Assembly (NCBI RefSeq): GCF_000732625.1
Contig: NZ_JPJI01000026.1
Coordinates: 525,024-589,023 of the forward strand
DNA: 64,000 bases
Origin: Nonlabens ulvanivorans
GTDB taxonomy: Bacteria > Bacteroidota > Bacteroidia > Flavobacteriales > Flavobacteriaceae
Reading direction: 5' to 3'
In this document: positions 41,155 to 51,278 of the stretch, in pieces
How the letters are laid out: the number at the start of each line of letters is the position of its first letter
Position numbering within the stretch: the first letter of the stretch is position 1
Program-made: the position numbers and the translations under genes
The notes under the pieces: generated by a model
What the model saw: only the letters and a program-made list of their open reading frames with translations
Told to the model about the DNA's origin: nothing
Databases searched by the model: none

Positions 41155-42102
41155 ATGAAATCTTTAAAATTTAAAAATGGTGATGAGCTATTCCCTATAG
41201 GATTAGGAACATGGAAATCAAAACCAGGCGAGGTTAAAAATGCTGTAATCAGCGCTTTAGAATCTGGTTATAAACACATAGACTGCGCCGCTATATATGG
41301 TAATGAGAAAGAAATAGGAGAAGCATTTAATGAGGTATTCTCTAAAGGAGAAATAAAAAGAGAAGATGTATGGATTACATCAAAACTATGGAACAATGCT
41401 CACTTACCTAAAGATGTAGAGCCAGCGATGAAACAAACGCTCAAGGATTTACAACTGGATTATCTAGATTTATATTTAATACACTGGCCAGTCGCATTTA
41501 AACCCGATGTACAGTCGCCAGAAGGTCCTGAAGATTATTTAACACCACAAGAGGCGCCTATCACTGATACATGGAACGCCATGGGAGAATTAAAACGAAA
41601 AGGTCTTGCAAAACATATAGGAGTTTCTAATTTCAGTAAACAAAAATTAGAAGAACTTATCGCAAATACAGATGAAGTGCCTGAAATGAATCAAGTTGAG
41701 CTTCATCCATTATTACAGCAAAATGAACTTTTTGAGTATTGCAGTAATAAAGGAATACATCTTACAGGCTATTCACCACTAGGTAGTGGAGACAGATCTG
41801 AAGGAATGAAACAAGAGAACGAACCTAATATGTTTGAAAAAACTGAAGTTCAAAATATTGCAAATAAGCATAATGTTTCTCCTGCACAAGTTCTAATCAA
41901 CTGGTCAGCTCAAAGAGGAACTGCCGTGATTCCTAAATCTACAAATCCAGGTAGGATTAAGCAAAATCTTGAGTCTGCACAATTGCAGTTAGATAAAGAT
42001 GACCTTAAAAACCTTGCCCAACTCGATGAACATTATAGGTATGTAACTGGTAAGTTTTTTGAAGTCGAAGAAAAAGGTTATAAGAATATTTATGACGAAT
42101 AA
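41155..42102 (+). CDS. Aldo/keto reductase
   Basis: A 315-residue TIM-barrel oxidoreductase. GYKHIDCAAIYGNEKEIGEA holds the catalytic Asp and Tyr, WITSKLWNNAH the Lys, LDLYLIHWPV the His; IPKSTNPGRIKQN binds NADPH. The exact substrate cannot be given. It ends at a strong terminator. Confidence 0.92.
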   Translation: MKSLKFKNGDELFPIGLGTWKSKPGEVKNAVISALESGYKHIDCAAIYGNEKEIGEAFNEVFSKGEIKREDVWITSKLWNNAHLPKDVEPAMKQTLKDLQLDYLDLYLIHWPVAFKPDVQSPEGPEDYLTPQEAPITDTWNAMGELKRKGLAKHIGVSNFSKQKLEELIANTDEVPEMNQVELHPLLQQNELFEYCSNKGIHLTGYSPLGSGDRSEGMKQENEPNMFEKTEVQNIANKHNVSPAQVLINWSAQRGTAVIPKSTNPGRIKQNLESAQLQLDKDDLKNLAQLDEHYRYVTGKFFEVEEKGYKNIYDE

Positions 42103-42140
42103 ACAAATGTTTAATTTAATGTAATTAAACATGTTACATA

Positions 42141-42167
42141 AAAAATACCCTTTAAAGGGTATTTTTT
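42141..42167 (+). terminator. Aldo/keto reductase terminator
   Basis: Perfect 26-base palindrome (AAAAATACCCTTT and its complement) ending in a T-run. Confidence 0.85.
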
Positions 42168-42356
42168 ATGAGCTAGATTTGCTTAACTTTATACCGTAGT
42201 AATTAAGCAAAACTTTTTAAGTACGCATTAATTAAAAAGCTGTGAGAGATTTATTTTAATCACATCACTAATTATTATGAATATGAAAACCTGTAAAAAG
42301 GTGATCAAAAAGAAAACTCTAGACGTGTAGGGGCGACTAGAGTTTTACTTTATAAT
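42168..42356 (+). other. Gap with hairpin and possible short transcript
   Basis: The 308-base gap between the reductase and rny has no clear gene. It contains a minimal frame at about 42277-42330 (MNMKTCKKVIKKKTLDV) and a 10-bp stem AAAACTCTAG (42313-42322) / CTAGAGTTTT (42337-42346) whose loop is GC-rich (ACGTGTAGGGGCGA). Followed by a strong terminator, this could be a small RNA or attenuator-like transcript. Confidence 0.3.
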
Positions 42357-42388
42357 AAAAGAGCGCTGCATGATGCAGCGCTCTTTTT
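42357..42388. terminator. Strong bidirectional terminator
   Basis: 15-bp perfect stem AAAAGAGCGCTGCAT / ATGCAGCGCTCTTTT with a single-base centre; ends rny on the minus strand and any transcript from 42.2 kb on the plus strand. Confidence 0.93.
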
Positions 42389-42410
42389 AGTTTAAGAAAA
42401 TATAGCTTAA

Positions 42411-43994
42411 TTACTTTGCTATATTAACAGCTCTAGTTTCTCTTATAACAGTTACTTTAACCTGACCAGGATAAGTCATATCTGTTTGAATTTTTTGTGA
42501 AATTTCAAACGATAACTGTGCTGCCTTATCATCGCTTACTTTTTCACTTTCTACAATCACACGTAACTCACGTCCTGCTTGAATGGCATATGCTTTTTCA
42601 ACACCGTTGAAACCAAATGCTATTTCTTCAAGATCTTTTAATCGCTGAATGTAAGAGTCTAGCACCTGACGTCTAGCTCCTGGACGTGCACCGCTTATAG
42701 CATCACACACCTGTACGATAGGAGAAAGTAATGATGTCATTTCAATTTCATCGTGGTGAGCACCTATAGCATTACAAACTTCTGGTTTCTCACCATGCTT
42801 TTCAGCTAGGTTCATACCTAAGATTGCGTGAGGAGTTTCATCTTCTGTTTCTGGCACCTTACCAATATCATGTAGTAATCCAGCGCGTTTTGCAAGTTTA
42901 GGATTCAACCCTAACTCTGCTGCCATGGTACCACATAACTTTGCTACTTCCCTACTGTGCTGCAATAAGTTTTGTCCATAAGAAGAACGATACTTCATTC
43001 TACCTACCATTTTAATTAATTCTGGATGTAGACCATGTATTCCTAAATCAATCACAGTACGTTTCCCAACCTCAGCAATTTCTTGATCAATCTGCTTTCT
43101 TGTTTTTGCAACAACCTCTTCAATTCTAGCTGGGTGAATACGTCCATCAGTTACTAATTTGTGTAATGACAAACGAGCTACCTCTCTACGTACTGAGTCA
43201 AAACAAGAAAGAATAATTGCGTCTGGTGTATCATCAACTATAATCTCAACACCAGTAGCAGCTTCAATAGCTCTAATATTGCGACCTTCTCGTCCTATTA
43301 TACGACCTTTTACGTCGTCCGACTCAAGATTGAATACAGAAACGCAATTTTCTACAGCCTCTTCAGTACCTATGCGCTGTATTGTATTAATAATAACTTT
43401 ACGTGCTTCTTGTGTTGCGGTAAGTTTTGCCTCTTCGATAGTACTTTGCACTATACTCATCGCTTCGGTCTTTGCCTTATCTTTTAAAGACTCTACTAAT
43501 TGTTTTTTAGCATCCTCACCAGACATTCCACTAATAACCTCAAGTTGTTTTACCTGAGACTCGTGCATTTTTTCAACTTCGGCTTGTTTTTTAAGAATAG
43601 ACTCTCTTTTAGAATCTAAGTCATTTATTTTATTGGATAATTTTTGCTCTAATTGTTTAGTTTTTGCAAGTTCACTAGACACTTTAGACTCCTTATCTCT
43701 TGTACGCTTTTCAGCATCGCTCATTTTCTTTTCGCGATTCATGATTTCTTTCTCATGTTGCGATTTAAGCTCTATAAATTTCTCTTTTGCCTTAAAAGTT
43801 TTTTCATTTTTAATTTTTTCGCCTTCTACTTGGGCTTCTTTAACTAAAGATTTTGCTTCTTTCTGTGCATCGGCTATAAGTTGTGAGGCTTTGCCTTTTT
43901 CAACTATTGATTTTGCTATGAAGTAGCCTATTGCTAGACCTACTATTAATGCTACGATAGCATATATGATTGGTGTCATTGCTGATGTTTCCAT
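42411..43994 (-). CDS. rny: Ribonuclease Y
   Basis: A 527-residue membrane-anchored endoribonuclease. The N-terminal helix is [20 protein letters not shown], then a long Lys/Glu coiled coil (about 35-200), a KH domain ([22 protein letters not shown]) and an HD domain ([10 protein letters not shown]). It starts mRNA decay in bacteria that lack RNase E. It lies downstream of zapB-zapA and the 6S RNA. Confidence 0.95.
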   Translation of the reverse strand: METSAMTPIIYAIVALIVGLAIGYFIAKSIVEKGKASQLIADAQKEAKSLVKEAQVEGEKIKNEKTFKAKEKFIELKSQHEKEIMNREKKMSDAEKRTRDKESKVSSELAKTKQLEQKLSNKINDLDSKRESILKKQAEVEKMHESQVKQLEVISGMSGEDAKKQLVESLKDKAKTEAMSIVQSTIEEAKLTATQEARKVIINTIQRIGTEEAVENCVSVFNLESDDVKGRIIGREGRNIRAIEAATGVEIIVDDTPDAIILSCFDSVRREVARLSLHKLVTDGRIHPARIEEVVAKTRKQIDQEIAEVGKRTVIDLGIHGLHPELIKMVGRMKYRSSYGQNLLQHSREVAKLCGTMAAELGLNPKLAKRAGLLHDIGKVPETEDETPHAILGMNLAEKHGEKPEVCNAIGAHHDEIEMTSLLSPIVQVCDAISGARPGARRQVLDSYIQRLKDLEEIAFGFNGVEKAYAIQAGRELRVIVESEKVSDDKAAQLSFEISQKIQTDMTYPGQVKVTVIRETRAVNIAK

Positions 43995-44009
43995 TGGTTA
44001 TTATATATA

Positions 44010-44177
44010 AAAAAACCTGCACAAGTTGGGTTTTGAATGAACTCCTTAAATAAAGTTTAAGGTTAACTGGTTGATCAAGGATCCGGCTCATAGGTTCGGC
44101 TTGCTTTTACAACCACGACTCACCTTTTTTAAAGAATTACGTGTTGAGTTCACCAAAAAATGAAACAAGTGCAGGTA
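44010..44177 (-). ncRNA. ssrS: 6S RNA candidate
   Basis: The 208-base gap between zapA and rny carries a minus-strand segment whose ends pair: ACCTGCAC at the 5' end (forward 44169-44176) with GTGCAGGT at the 3' end (forward 44015-44022), followed by seven Ts. Inside, arms such as AACCTTAAACTTTATTTAAGG and a GC-rich apical part flank less paired regions, a rod with a central bubble as in 6S RNA. The place beside zapA is the classic ssrS location. 6S RNA binds the housekeeping RNA polymerase holoenzyme. Length about 165 bases is close to the usual 180. Confidence 0.7.
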
Positions 44178-44202
44178 GTAACTGTTTATGTTTAAAGAAC
44201 GA

Positions 44203-44493
44203 CTAAGATAATTGTTGTGATAATAACTGGCTCAAGACTTCTAACTGTTCTTGTGCCTGGGCTACATCTTCACTACTATCTATATTTATTTGTTCAGCTT
44301 TTGCTGCAAATTGAAGAGCACACATCGCTAGAACGTCTTGCTTATCTCTTACGGCATAACTGCTTTCAAGCTGTTTAATCATCGCCTCGATATTTTTTGC
44401 TGCTTTACGCAAACCTTCTTCACGAGAAGGATCTATGGTTAGTGGATAAACACGATCTGCAATTGAAATCTTTATTTTTAGTTTATCTGCCAC
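44203..44493 (-). CDS. zapA: Cell division protein ZapA
   Basis: A 96-residue protein counted from the GTG at 44493 that overlaps the upstream stop (TAGTG); the frame continues to 44517 but that part lacks family likeness. KLKIKISIADRVYPLTID and REEGLRKAAKNIEAMI are typical of ZapA, followed by a coiled coil. It bundles FtsZ filaments at the division site. Confidence 0.9.
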   Translation of the reverse strand: MADKLKIKISIADRVYPLTIDPSREEGLRKAAKNIEAMIKQLESSYAVRDKQDVLAMCALQFAAKAEQINIDSSEDVAQAQEQLEVLSQLLSQQLS

Positions 44494-44783
44494 TATGAAG
44501 CTATTTGATCTATACACTGATCGAGTTCACGAATCAATGCGTTTATTTTGAGCTTGGTTTTTGTTTTATAATCGTCACTACCCAGCATAGCATTTGCGGT
44601 TTTAAGTGCCACAATTCTCTCTTCACTAACTTTTAACGCCTCAACGAGCTCTTTATTATCGTCTTCTAGCAAGGACATTTCAGCCTTTTGCTGTTCATTC
44701 TGCGTTTTTAATCGCACATTTTCTTCAATTAAAGCTTTGATTTTAAGCTCTATGGTTGCAATTTGGGAAGAAAGTGTTGGCAC
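44493..44783 (-). CDS. Coiled-coil protein, ZapB-like
   Basis: A 96-residue almost wholly coiled-coil protein (IATIELKIKALIEENVRLKTQNEQQKAEM...) with a GTG start. It precedes zapA with a one-base overlap, so it is co-translated and probably works with it in division. The homology to ZapB itself is only at the level of coiled-coil form. Confidence 0.8.
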   Translation of the reverse strand: MPTLSSQIATIELKIKALIEENVRLKTQNEQQKAEMSLLEDDNKELVEALKVSEERIVALKTANAMLGSDDYKTKTKLKINALIRELDQCIDQIAS

Positions 44784-44914
44784 TTGAGCAAATTTTATAC
44801 TGTTCTTACAAAATTAGGATTACCGCGAGACTTATCAAACATTATTGGAACAAAGTTTGAAAGACCAGTAAGAAATCTCTTTGCAAGTTGGCGCAAGCCT
44901 ATTATATTTAGCCT

Positions 44915-46624
44915 ATGTTACATAAAAAAATAATTTTCTTCTTTTCATTGCTCGTTGTGTCCAATTTTGGCGCAAGCCAAAACCAAAAAAATATTCCTGA
45001 AGGTTATTTCAAGAATCCACTAGATATTGAATTAAAATTATCTGGAACTTTTGGAGAATTGCGCTCTAATCACTTTCATAGTGGTTTAGATATTAAAACA
45101 AACCAGCGCACTGGTTTAAAAGTTTATGCTACAGCTTCTGGTTATGTTAGTCGTATTAAAATTGAACGCTATGGTTATGGTAAAGCTATTTACATCACAC
45201 ATCCTAACGGATACACTAGCGTATATGCACACCTAGATAAATTATCTCCTCGTATAGAAGAGTATCTTAAAAAAAGACAGTACGATAATGAAACTTATGA
45301 AATCCAACTTTTCCCAACTGATCTTGAATTGAGAGTAGATCAAGGTGAGGTAGTTGCCTTTAGTGGTAATAGTGGCGGTAGCGGTGGACCTCACTTACAT
45401 TTTGAAATTAGGGACAGTGCTGCAAGACCTATCAACCCAATGATGATGGGTATTAATGTACCAGACACTAAAAAGCCGTTAGTAAAGCAAGTAATGGCCT
45501 ATCCACTAGATGAAAACGCAACTATAAATGGAAAGAATGAACCTACTCTTTTAAGGCTTATACCTTTAAAAACTGGTGGGTTTAAAACAGAAAAGCTAAA
45601 TGCATATGGTACGATAGGTATAGGCGTTAATACCAGTGACCGTCAAAATGGTGGTAATAACCAGAATGGTGTTTATCAAATTAAAACCAGCTTTAACGGT
45701 ACTCCTAATTTTGAAATTTGTTTTGACACTTATGCATTTAGTGAGACCAGATATTTGAATCAAATGATTGATTATGAGTTTTTCAAAGAAAAGAAAAGTC
45801 GTATTTCAAAATTATTTATTCCACCAGGAAGTCCATTAAGCCTTTACGGCAATTCAATTAACGATGGTAAACTATCCCTTTATGAACCTGGATCTAATAG
45901 CAGCTATCATATTGAAATCAAAGATTACCAAAACAATACCAGTAAGATTGTTGTAGACATCATTAATGATCAACCGCCTACAGAATTATTAGCACCTGAT
46001 AATGACGGATTAGAATATGTAAGTCATTCAACCACATTCAATAGTAAAATGGGGAAATTTAACCTCACAATTCCCAAAGGTGCTTTATATGAAGACCAAC
46101 TATTAGAAATCAAAGAAAACTTAGACACCATAACTATTCATAGAGACATTGTACCGTTGCATAAAAACTTTATACTTGAATTTGATATAAGCTCAAAAGC
46201 TGGTGATAATCTGGATCAATACTACATTGCACGTATTACCTCATGGGGTGCTGCCTATCACGTTAACACAAAACGCAATGGCAACAAACTGACTGCTTAC
46301 AGTAAAATAATGGGTACTTATGCCATTACTAAGGATGATAAAAAACCTACTATTAAACCCATCAATTTTAAAAACAAACAATGGATTAGTAAGAATAAAA
46401 CATTAAAACTATCTATTGCAGATAAAGACAGTGGCATTGACGGATATCGAGCAACAGTAAATGGCAAATTCATTCTCATGGAGTACGATTATAAAACTGG
46501 TATCATAAAACACGATTTTTCAGATAATGTCGTTACAGATAGTGAAAACCACCTTAAAGTAATCGTAACGGACAATGCTGGAAATAGCACTACATTTGAA
46601 GCTACGTTTTTCCGCAAGATTTAA
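44915..46624 (+). CDS. M23-family peptidoglycan metallopeptidase
   Basis: A 569-residue exported protein (signal peptide about 1-20). The LytM/M23 domain near 45-165 has HFHSGLDIK (HxxxD) and GGPHLHFEIRD (HxH), the three zinc ligands. The remaining 400 residues are beta-rich, without a named domain, ending in DNAGNSTTFEATFFRKI, an Ig-like form. It would cleave peptidoglycan cross-links. The TonB receptor gene follows after nine bases. Confidence 0.9.
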   Translation: MLHKKIIFFFSLLVVSNFGASQNQKNIPEGYFKNPLDIELKLSGTFGELRSNHFHSGLDIKTNQRTGLKVYATASGYVSRIKIERYGYGKAIYITHPNGYTSVYAHLDKLSPRIEEYLKKRQYDNETYEIQLFPTDLELRVDQGEVVAFSGNSGGSGGPHLHFEIRDSAARPINPMMMGINVPDTKKPLVKQVMAYPLDENATINGKNEPTLLRLIPLKTGGFKTEKLNAYGTIGIGVNTSDRQNGGNNQNGVYQIKTSFNGTPNFEICFDTYAFSETRYLNQMIDYEFFKEKKSRISKLFIPPGSPLSLYGNSINDGKLSLYEPGSNSSYHIEIKDYQNNTSKIVVDIINDQPPTELLAPDNDGLEYVSHSTTFNSKMGKFNLTIPKGALYEDQLLEIKENLDTITIHRDIVPLHKNFILEFDISSKAGDNLDQYYIARITSWGAAYHVNTKRNGNKLTAYSKIMGTYAITKDDKKPTIKPINFKNKQWISKNKTLKLSIADKDSGIDGYRATVNGKFILMEYDYKTGIIKHDFSDNVVTDSENHLKVIVTDNAGNSTTFEATFFRKI

Positions 46625-46633
46625 TTAAGACAT

Positions 46634-49120
46634 TTGAAGACCTACCTTTTCCTCGCTGCATTCCTTTTAAGCCTTATCACAATGGCTCAACAAGCCACTA
46701 TACAAGGTGTTATTCTAGATGAATTTAATGAACCTGTAAAAGATGTAAATGTATCTATACAAGGCACTACAATTGGAACAGCCTCTAATGAAAATGGATT
46801 CTATCAATTAAAAGTGCCTGCAAATCAAAAAGTGGTCATCACATTTACCGCAATAAGTTATAAAGGTGGACAAAAGGAATTAACCCTTAAAAATCTTCAG
46901 GTTTATGAATTAAATCCTGTGATGGTTTCAAGTATTGAGATTATAGACACAGTAGTTTTAAACACTACTACACGTGAGGACCTAGAAGGTATTACAACCA
47001 TAAGTGCAAAGGTGATACGTAAAATCCCTGGAGCACAACCTGGTGTAGAGAACATTTTAAAATCATTACCTGGTGTAAGCGGCAGCAATGAATTAAGCAC
47101 ACAATATCGTGCTCGCGGTGGAAACTTTGATGAAAACCTAATCTACATCAATGAAATTGAAGTTTATAGACCATTCTTAATACGCAGCGGTCAGCAAGAA
47201 GGATTGAGTTTTGTAAATTCAGATATGGTGCGTAGTGTAGACTTTAGTGCTGGTGGTTTTCAATCTAAATATGGTGATAAACTGAGTTCTGTATTAGACA
47301 TTGATTACCGTCGCCCTACAGCCTTTGGTGCAGGAATAGATGCCAGTTTACTAGGTGTTAATGCGTTTGTTGAAGGAGACGCTTTCGCGAAAGCGTTTAC
47401 AGGAATACTAGGTGTGCGTTACAGAGATAACAGTTTATTAGTAAATTCTAGAGAAACCGAAGCTAATGCTATACCAAGATTCTTTGACGCACAGACCTAC
47501 TTGACTTATAAAATCAATCCAAAGTTAGAACTGGGCTTTTTAGGTAACATTGCGATTAACAGTTATGAATTTGAGCCACGATTTAGACAAACTAATTTTG
47601 GAACACTACAAGATCCACAAGCTATCGTGATACGTTATCAAGGTCGTGAAGATGATCAGTATGAAACCTATTTTGGAGCCCTTAAAGCTAGTTATGACGC
47701 TACCGAAAATTTAAGCCTAAGGTTTATTACTAGTGTTTATCATACTCAAGAACAAGAGCATTATGATATTTTAGCTAACTATGGTCTTGGAAGACCAAAC
47801 ACGGATATAGGTGGCGCAGACTTAGGACAAGTAGATTTTACCACAGCTATAGGTTCAGAGTTAGAGCATGGTCGTAATGATCTAGACGCACTTATTGTTA
47901 CTGCAGAACATAGAGGAACGCTAGAATTCCCAAGTGATAAAAAAGAAAACGATCGCCTCGATTGGGGAATTAAATTCTCTAAAGAAGATATAAGAGATCG
48001 TGTACGAGAATATAACGTGATCGACAGTGCAGGTTTTAATATAAGACCACCATTTGCTGACCTAGCAAACGATCAACCTTATGAACCTTTTACTGGACCA
48101 CTCGTTCCTTTTGAATCCACTAGTGCAGATAATGATGTACAAGTGACACGTTATCAATTATTTGGTCAATATAGCAGTCGTGGTTATATCAAAGACACAG
48201 AGGTTTTTTGGAACGCTGGGATACGTTCCCATACCTGGAATGTAAGTGGTGACGGCATTGAAAGCACAACACAAACGGTAGTCTCGCCACGTGGTCAACT
48301 CGCTATTAAACCAGCCTGGAATAATACTGATATGCTCTTCCGCATTTCTGGTGGGCTGTATTACCAGCCACCATTCTATAGAGAGTTACGTGACCAGCAA
48401 GGTGTAGTAAATCCTGCTGTAAAAGCACAAAAATCCATTCATGCTGTAATAGGAAACGACTGGAGTTTTAACTGGATATCTAGCGATGGTAAAAAACGAC
48501 CTTTTAAATTAACAACTGAAGTTTATTACAAAGATTTGACAGATGTAAATACTTATACGCTAGAAAACGTACGCATCAGGTACAGAGCAAATAATGATGC
48601 CGTTGCATATGCCTATGGTGTAGACTTGCGCATTAATGGTGAATTTGTACCAGGTACCGAAAGCTGGTTCAGTGCTGGATATTTAAAGACAGAAGAGAAT
48701 TTAAATGATAGAGGCTACATCGCAAGACCAACAGATCAGCGATTAAAATTTGCTGCATTATTTCAAGACTATGTTCCTAACATGCCTCATTTAAAAATGT
48801 ATTTAAACTTAGTATATAATACAGGCTTACCAGGTGGATCACCTAATTATGCAGACCCATATGATTTTCAGTTCCGTTTACAGGATTATCGTAGAGCAGA
48901 TATAGGTATCAATTTAGTATTGAAAGACGATAAAAAGTCTAGTAAATTATTCAGCAATTTTGCTGAAGTGACCATTGGTGCAGAGATTTATAACATCTTT
49001 GATGAAAGTAACTCGATCACTAATATTTGGGTACGTGACGTTTCTAGTCAGCAGCAATTTGCTATACCTAATGAGTTAACGCCACGAGTATTTAATGTAA
49101 GATTGGTAGCTAGATTGTAA
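46634..49120 (+). CDS. TonB-dependent outer-membrane receptor
   Basis: An 828-residue receptor starting at a TTG (MKTYLFLAAFLLSLITMAQ|Q). A carboxypeptidase-regulatory-like domain (IQGVILDEFNEPVKDVNVSI) comes first, then the plug (GVENILKSLPGVSGSNELSTQYRARGG) and a 22-strand barrel ending VRLVARL. It imports an unknown ligand. An AFAKAF segment from the palindrome lies in the barrel near residue 250. Confidence 0.92.
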   Translation: MKTYLFLAAFLLSLITMAQQATIQGVILDEFNEPVKDVNVSIQGTTIGTASNENGFYQLKVPANQKVVITFTAISYKGGQKELTLKNLQVYELNPVMVSSIEIIDTVVLNTTTREDLEGITTISAKVIRKIPGAQPGVENILKSLPGVSGSNELSTQYRARGGNFDENLIYINEIEVYRPFLIRSGQQEGLSFVNSDMVRSVDFSAGGFQSKYGDKLSSVLDIDYRRPTAFGAGIDASLLGVNAFVEGDAFAKAFTGILGVRYRDNSLLVNSRETEANAIPRFFDAQTYLTYKINPKLELGFLGNIAINSYEFEPRFRQTNFGTLQDPQAIVIRYQGREDDQYETYFGALKASYDATENLSLRFITSVYHTQEQEHYDILANYGLGRPNTDIGGADLGQVDFTTAIGSELEHGRNDLDALIVTAEHRGTLEFPSDKKENDRLDWGIKFSKEDIRDRVREYNVIDSAGFNIRPPFADLANDQPYEPFTGPLVPFESTSADNDVQVTRYQLFGQYSSRGYIKDTEVFWNAGIRSHTWNVSGDGIESTTQTVVSPRGQLAIKPAWNNTDMLFRISGGLYYQPPFYRELRDQQGVVNPAVKAQKSIHAVIGNDWSFNWISSDGKKRPFKLTTEVYYKDLTDVNTYTLENVRIRYRANNDAVAYAYGVDLRINGEFVPGTESWFSAGYLKTEENLNDRGYIARPTDQRLKFAALFQDYVPNMPHLKMYLNLVYNTGLPGGSPNYADPYDFQFRLQDYRRADIGINLVLKDDKKSSKLFSNFAEVTIGAEIYNIFDESNSITNIWVRDVSSQQQFAIPNELTPRVFNVRLVARL
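47380..47395. repeat. Palindrome CGCTTTCGCGAAAGCG, coding copy in the TonB receptor
   Basis: Perfect copy, read as AFAKA in an early barrel strand or turn (EGDAFAKAFTG). Confidence 0.95.
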
Positions 49121-49139
49121 AAGTTTAGCTTTAAAATGA

Positions 49140-49155
49140 CGCTTTCGCGAAAGCG
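49140..49155. repeat. Palindrome CGCTTTCGCGAAAGCG, convergent gap
   Basis: Perfect copy filling most of the 37-base gap between the convergent TonB receptor and cysteine desulfurase genes, where a terminator would be expected. Confidence 0.95.
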
Positions 49156-49157
49156 TA

Positions 49158-50309
49158 TTAAATAGACTCTAAATACTCTACTAAAACATCCACCACATAA
49201 TCCAGCTCTTCTTTGGTATTAAAAATAGAGAAGCTAAATCTCAGACTAGGTTTATTTAAATCCTCGTCTGCCAAAACATTAGTTAATACGTGAGAGCCTT
49301 TTTGAGAACCACTCTGGCAAGCACTACCTTTAGAACAAGCAATTCCTTTAAGATCCATTGTGAAAAGCAACATCGCTGCCTTATCTGCAGGACAAGGAAG
49401 ACAGACGTTTAATAAAGTAAACGTACTGTTTTCATGATCACCACAATTCCCGTTGAACTTGACACCTGGTATTTTTTCTAACAGCTGAGCTTTAAAATAA
49501 TCTTTGAGATCTTTAACATACTCGCGTTCTTTTTCTAGATTTTCATAAGCCATAGATAAAGACTTATCCATACCTACAATATTATGCACACTTTCTGTAC
49601 CAGCGCGGTAACCACGTTCTTGTGCACCACCTAAAATTAATGGTTTTAAACCGGTACCTTTTCTAATAAAAGCAAACCCAACACCTTTAGGACCGTGGAA
49701 TTTATGCGCGCTTACCGCGGTAAAATCAACAGGAAGTTTAGAAAAGTCCATTTCATAATGACCTATGGATTGCACACAATCACTATGAAAAAGTGTATTA
49801 TATTTTTTACACATATTCCCTACTCGATCGATATCTAATTTGTTACCTATCTCATTATTAATATGCATCAAGCTTACAAGAGTTTTTTGAGACTCATCTT
49901 TAAGTAACTCTTGTAGGTGATCATAACTAGGCGTTCCACAATCTTGTAAATCTAAATATTCAACATGAGTTCCATATTTTTCTTTACAGTAGTCTACAAT
50001 ATAAAGAACAGCATGGTGCTCAATTTTTGTGGTAATGATACGTTGTACTCCTAGATCACGAACACAACTGTGAATGGCTAGATTATCTGCTTCAGTACCA
50101 CCAGAGGTAAAAATGATTTCTGCTGCTGTAACACCTAGTTGAGCTGCGATGTTCTTACGAGCATTTTCTATTAATGATTTTGCACTGCGACCATAACTAT
50201 GTGTGCTGCTAGGGTTACCATAAATGTCCTGCATTACACGAGTCATCTCGTCGATTACTTCAGTTCTCATTTGTGTGGTAGCGGCACTATCTAAATATAC
50301 TTGTCTCAT
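49158..50309 (-). CDS. Cysteine desulfurase, NifS/IscS family
   Basis: A 383-residue PLP enzyme: YLDSAATTQMR at the start, GGTEADNLAI, the PLP lysine in AVSAHKFHGPKG, and the catalytic Cys loop CSKGSACQSGSQKGSHVL. It delivers sulfur for Fe-S clusters or thiolation. It stands alone, without isc or suf genes nearby. Confidence 0.93.
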   Translation of the reverse strand: MRQVYLDSAATTQMRTEVIDEMTRVMQDIYGNPSSTHSYGRSAKSLIENARKNIAAQLGVTAAEIIFTSGGTEADNLAIHSCVRDLGVQRIITTKIEHHAVLYIVDYCKEKYGTHVEYLDLQDCGTPSYDHLQELLKDESQKTLVSLMHINNEIGNKLDIDRVGNMCKKYNTLFHSDCVQSIGHYEMDFSKLPVDFTAVSAHKFHGPKGVGFAFIRKGTGLKPLILGGAQERGYRAGTESVHNIVGMDKSLSMAYENLEKEREYVKDLKDYFKAQLLEKIPGVKFNGNCGDHENSTFTLLNVCLPCPADKAAMLLFTMDLKGIACSKGSACQSGSQKGSHVLTNVLADEDLNKPSLRFSFSIFNTKEELDYVVDVLVEYLESI

Positions 50310-50382
50310 GCCGGCAAAAGTAAAAGAAATGACCTTAAAAATTAACTTTAAAGCTCGAATAGTAATCCTTATTTTTGAAGAT

Positions 50383-51273
50383 ATGAAAAAACTGCTTTAC
50401 CTAATAATCCCTATAGCTTTAATTGGCTGTGATGATGGCGACTTAATTCTAGAAGATTTAGATTTTGAAGGCGCAACTGTTCAAGCATGTGAAATCCCTG
50501 ACGATGGTGACACATCAGACTATCTATTCTATATGATTAACGATACCGAAACAATATCATTACAGTTATCTACAATAGACGATATTTTGAGTTCTGAGGC
50601 AACACATGGTCCATATTCTTTAATTACTAATGATTTAGAATACCGTAAACTTAGTGACGCAGCAGGTAGTGATTATTTTTGTAATGATATACCACCGTCG
50701 AGCCCTACCACATTACAAACTTTTATAGGAGAAGATGGCGATGTCTATATTACAACCAGTATTGAAGAAGAAGATAATGATGGAATCAGTGCTGTGGACG
50801 AAGGAATAGCCACGTTACAAGACACAGATATGGATGGATTGCCAGATTACATCGATGAAGACGATGATGGTGATAATGTATTAACCATTAATGAAGGTAT
50901 TAATCTTACCGACCTTTCTTTGAGCCAAGACACAGATGGTGATGGAACACCAGATTATCTTGATAATGACGACGATGGAGATGGCATCCCAACCATACAA
51001 GAGGACCTTAACCGAGATTTAAGTCCTGCAAATGACCGTCTTTTAGTCGGGACAGATTTACAACCCTACTATCTTATCAATTCTATAGAAATGGCTAGTC
51101 CAGCAATTGACACATTTAGACCACATGAATACTCAAGTACAGCAAATTTAGATATTAGTATAGAAGATTTAACAGCAACTAGTGATAGTCGCGAAATTAT
51201 CATTGCTTTTTATGAGTTCGGAACATTTGTAAGAACAGTTACAACGACTATAACACCTAATTTTGTTCCTTAG
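50383..51273 (+). CDS. Lipoprotein with thrombospondin type 3-like calcium repeats
   Basis: A 296-residue protein from MKKLLYLIIPIALIGCDDGD, with the lipobox IGC and an acidic tail behind it. Residues about 130-210 contain Asp-rich repeats (DTDMDGLPDYIDEDDDGD, DTDGDGTPDYLDNDDDGDG) that bind Ca2+ in thrombospondin-type proteins. The longer frame upstream is antisense to the desulfurase gene and is rejected. The lipoprotein is probably surface-exposed; ligand unknown. Confidence 0.85.
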   Translation: MKKLLYLIIPIALIGCDDGDLILEDLDFEGATVQACEIPDDGDTSDYLFYMINDTETISLQLSTIDDILSSEATHGPYSLITNDLEYRKLSDAAGSDYFCNDIPPSSPTTLQTFIGEDGDVYITTSIEEEDNDGISAVDEGIATLQDTDMDGLPDYIDEDDDGDNVLTINEGINLTDLSLSQDTDGDGTPDYLDNDDDGDGIPTIQEDLNRDLSPANDRLLVGTDLQPYYLINSIEMASPAIDTFRPHEYSSTANLDISIEDLTATSDSREIIIAFYEFGTFVRTVTTTITPNFVP

Positions 51274-51278
51274 AACAT

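Noticed and set aside
50224-50382. N-terminal extension of the thrombospondin-3-type lipoprotein
   Set aside because: It is antisense to the cysteine desulfurase start and would bury the lipoprotein signal peptide.
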